A stretch of 22,562 nt of DNA from Basidiobolus ranarum (taxonomy: Eukaryota > Basidiobolomycota > Basidiobolomycetes > Basidiobolales). This document shows, piece by piece, positions 21,851-22,562 of this stretch. The stretch covers positions 1 through 22,562 of the forward strand of contig JASJQH010000183.1 of assembly GCA_040143965.1 (NCBI GenBank), in the 5' to 3' direction. The position numbers and the translations under genes are program-made. The notes beneath the pieces were generated by a model. It worked only from the letters and a program-made list of their open reading frames with translations. It did not search any database and was not told the origin of the DNA. Within the stretch, counting starts at the first letter, position 1; every line of letters begins with the position of its first letter.

Positions 21851-22562
21851 CTTGCAAGCAGCGGTAGAGGAAATTGGAATCCAAGTTACGAAATGAGCTA
21901 CGTATTTATGGCATTTGACGGAGCAGAATCTGGGATAAGACTAGTGCCCAATCTATCTATGAATGGGAAAAGCCTACTAATTGAGCCAATGTAAGAGGCT
22001 GGTATCCAGTGACTAAGACCAAATCACAGGAAAAGGCAATCCCGTATTTTGTGGCACCGCTGCTATCAAATCATGGGATTTAGTGAATATATTAGGTTGT
22101 ATTCAAACTTGGAGATTGTCTCAAAATGGGTTCAAAAACTACCCATAACATTAATGACAATTAGCTGGCCAATCCAGAACCAGGATCGTGGTTTAGTAGC
22201 ATCTCCATAGTAGTTTCTTTACATTATTCAATGATGAGTTTGAATTGTGACCAGGCAGACCAGGCATAAGGAATAAGGTATAAGGTAGGCTCATCCTAAG
22301 TTGGCTCTACTGTATCACCATCTGTATTACCATCACATGACCATTAGTATTTCATATTTGAATCGACTTGTGTTTCTACAACCGTAACCAACTAGTGTTT
22401 CTACAACTGTAGCCCTCAAACCAACTAGTGTTTCTACAACTGTAGCCCTCAAACCAACTAGTGTTTCTACAACTGTAGCCCTCAAACCAACTAGTGTTTC
22501 GCTCCCTCGAACTGACTAGTGTTTCTACAACTCACCAGATAATCTCAATAAAGTCCATGAGG
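21851..22562. other. ISN1 upstream flank with minisatellite
   Basis: No gene is supported in this 712-bp stretch. A plus frame of 61 codons at 21809-21994 overlaps the ISN1 start antisense and is not convincing. The ISN1 promoter should lie in the first few hundred bases; no TATA box was recognised. Small purine-rich near-repeats (ACCAGGCA, then ATAAGG three times) occur around 22250-22285, and a 33-bp tandem array lies at the far end. Confidence 0.55.
22369..22533 (+). repeat. 33-bp tandem repeat (minisatellite)
   Basis: Three exact 33-bp units run from 22388 to 22486. Each begins CCAACTAGTGTTTCTACAAC and ends with a GTAGCCCTCAAA half. A diverged partial unit precedes them (from about 22369), and two degenerate units follow (22487-22533), still carrying ACTAGTGTTTC. 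The core ACTAGTGTTTCTACAAC is the most conserved part. There are no diagnostic flanking target duplications or spacers, so this is neither a CRISPR array nor a transposon end. Confidence 0.9.

Noticed and set aside
22369-22533. Possible CRISPR array
   Set aside because: Units are directly adjacent with no unique spacers, and the genome is eukaryotic.

Overview
The window is nuclear DNA of a fungus. Evidence is the gene content (SEC1, KRR1, an ISN1-type IMP nucleotidase and a very large hybrid histidine kinase of the Chk1/Mak2 type) and short GT-AG introns, mostly 56-77 nt with CTAAC/ACTAA-like branch sites. I modelled 25 introns in seven genes, and every join keeps the frame and restores conserved protein sequence. 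Genes are eukaryotic in style, AT-leaning and compact (gaps of 0.2-1.1 kb). The intron richness and the plant-IQM-like gene hint at an early-diverging lineage, but I cannot place the species from sequence alone. No rRNA, tRNA, CRISPR array or transposon was recognised.

Layout: 1-749, gene-poor flank with a hairpin. 750-2445 (-), two-exon F-box-like protein. 2446-2892, shared divergent promoter with a tandem TTAGGG motif. 2893-7034 (+), eight-exon SEC1 with a ~590-residue Pro/Ser/Asn-rich tail. 7254-8770 (-), five-exon KRR1. 8771-9366, KRR1 upstream region with A/T tracts. 9367-16508 (-), three-exon hybrid histidine kinase of 2326 residues. 16509-17623, long divergent intergenic region. 17624-18099 (+), three-exon small two-helix membrane protein. 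18291-19497 (-), four-exon IQ-motif protein resembling plant IQM proteins. 19498-20171, intergenic with short tandem repeats. 20172-21850 (-), seven-exon ISN1 with a 20-nt microexon. 21851-22562, upstream flank with a 33-bp minisatellite.

The genes do not form one pathway. They cover membrane fusion at the plasma membrane (SEC1), ribosome biogenesis (KRR1), stress or environmental sensing (histidine kinase), probable calmodulin binding (IQM-like), purine salvage (ISN1), probable ubiquitin-ligase targeting (F-box-like) and probably mitochondrial membrane function (115-aa protein).

I see no clear new multi-gene system. The most interesting points are: a 20-nt microexon that carries the catalytic aspartates of ISN1; a candidate poison exon splitting the IQ motif of the IQM-like gene; the very long proline-rich tail on SEC1; and the doubly degenerate kinase and receiver modules of the histidine kinase.
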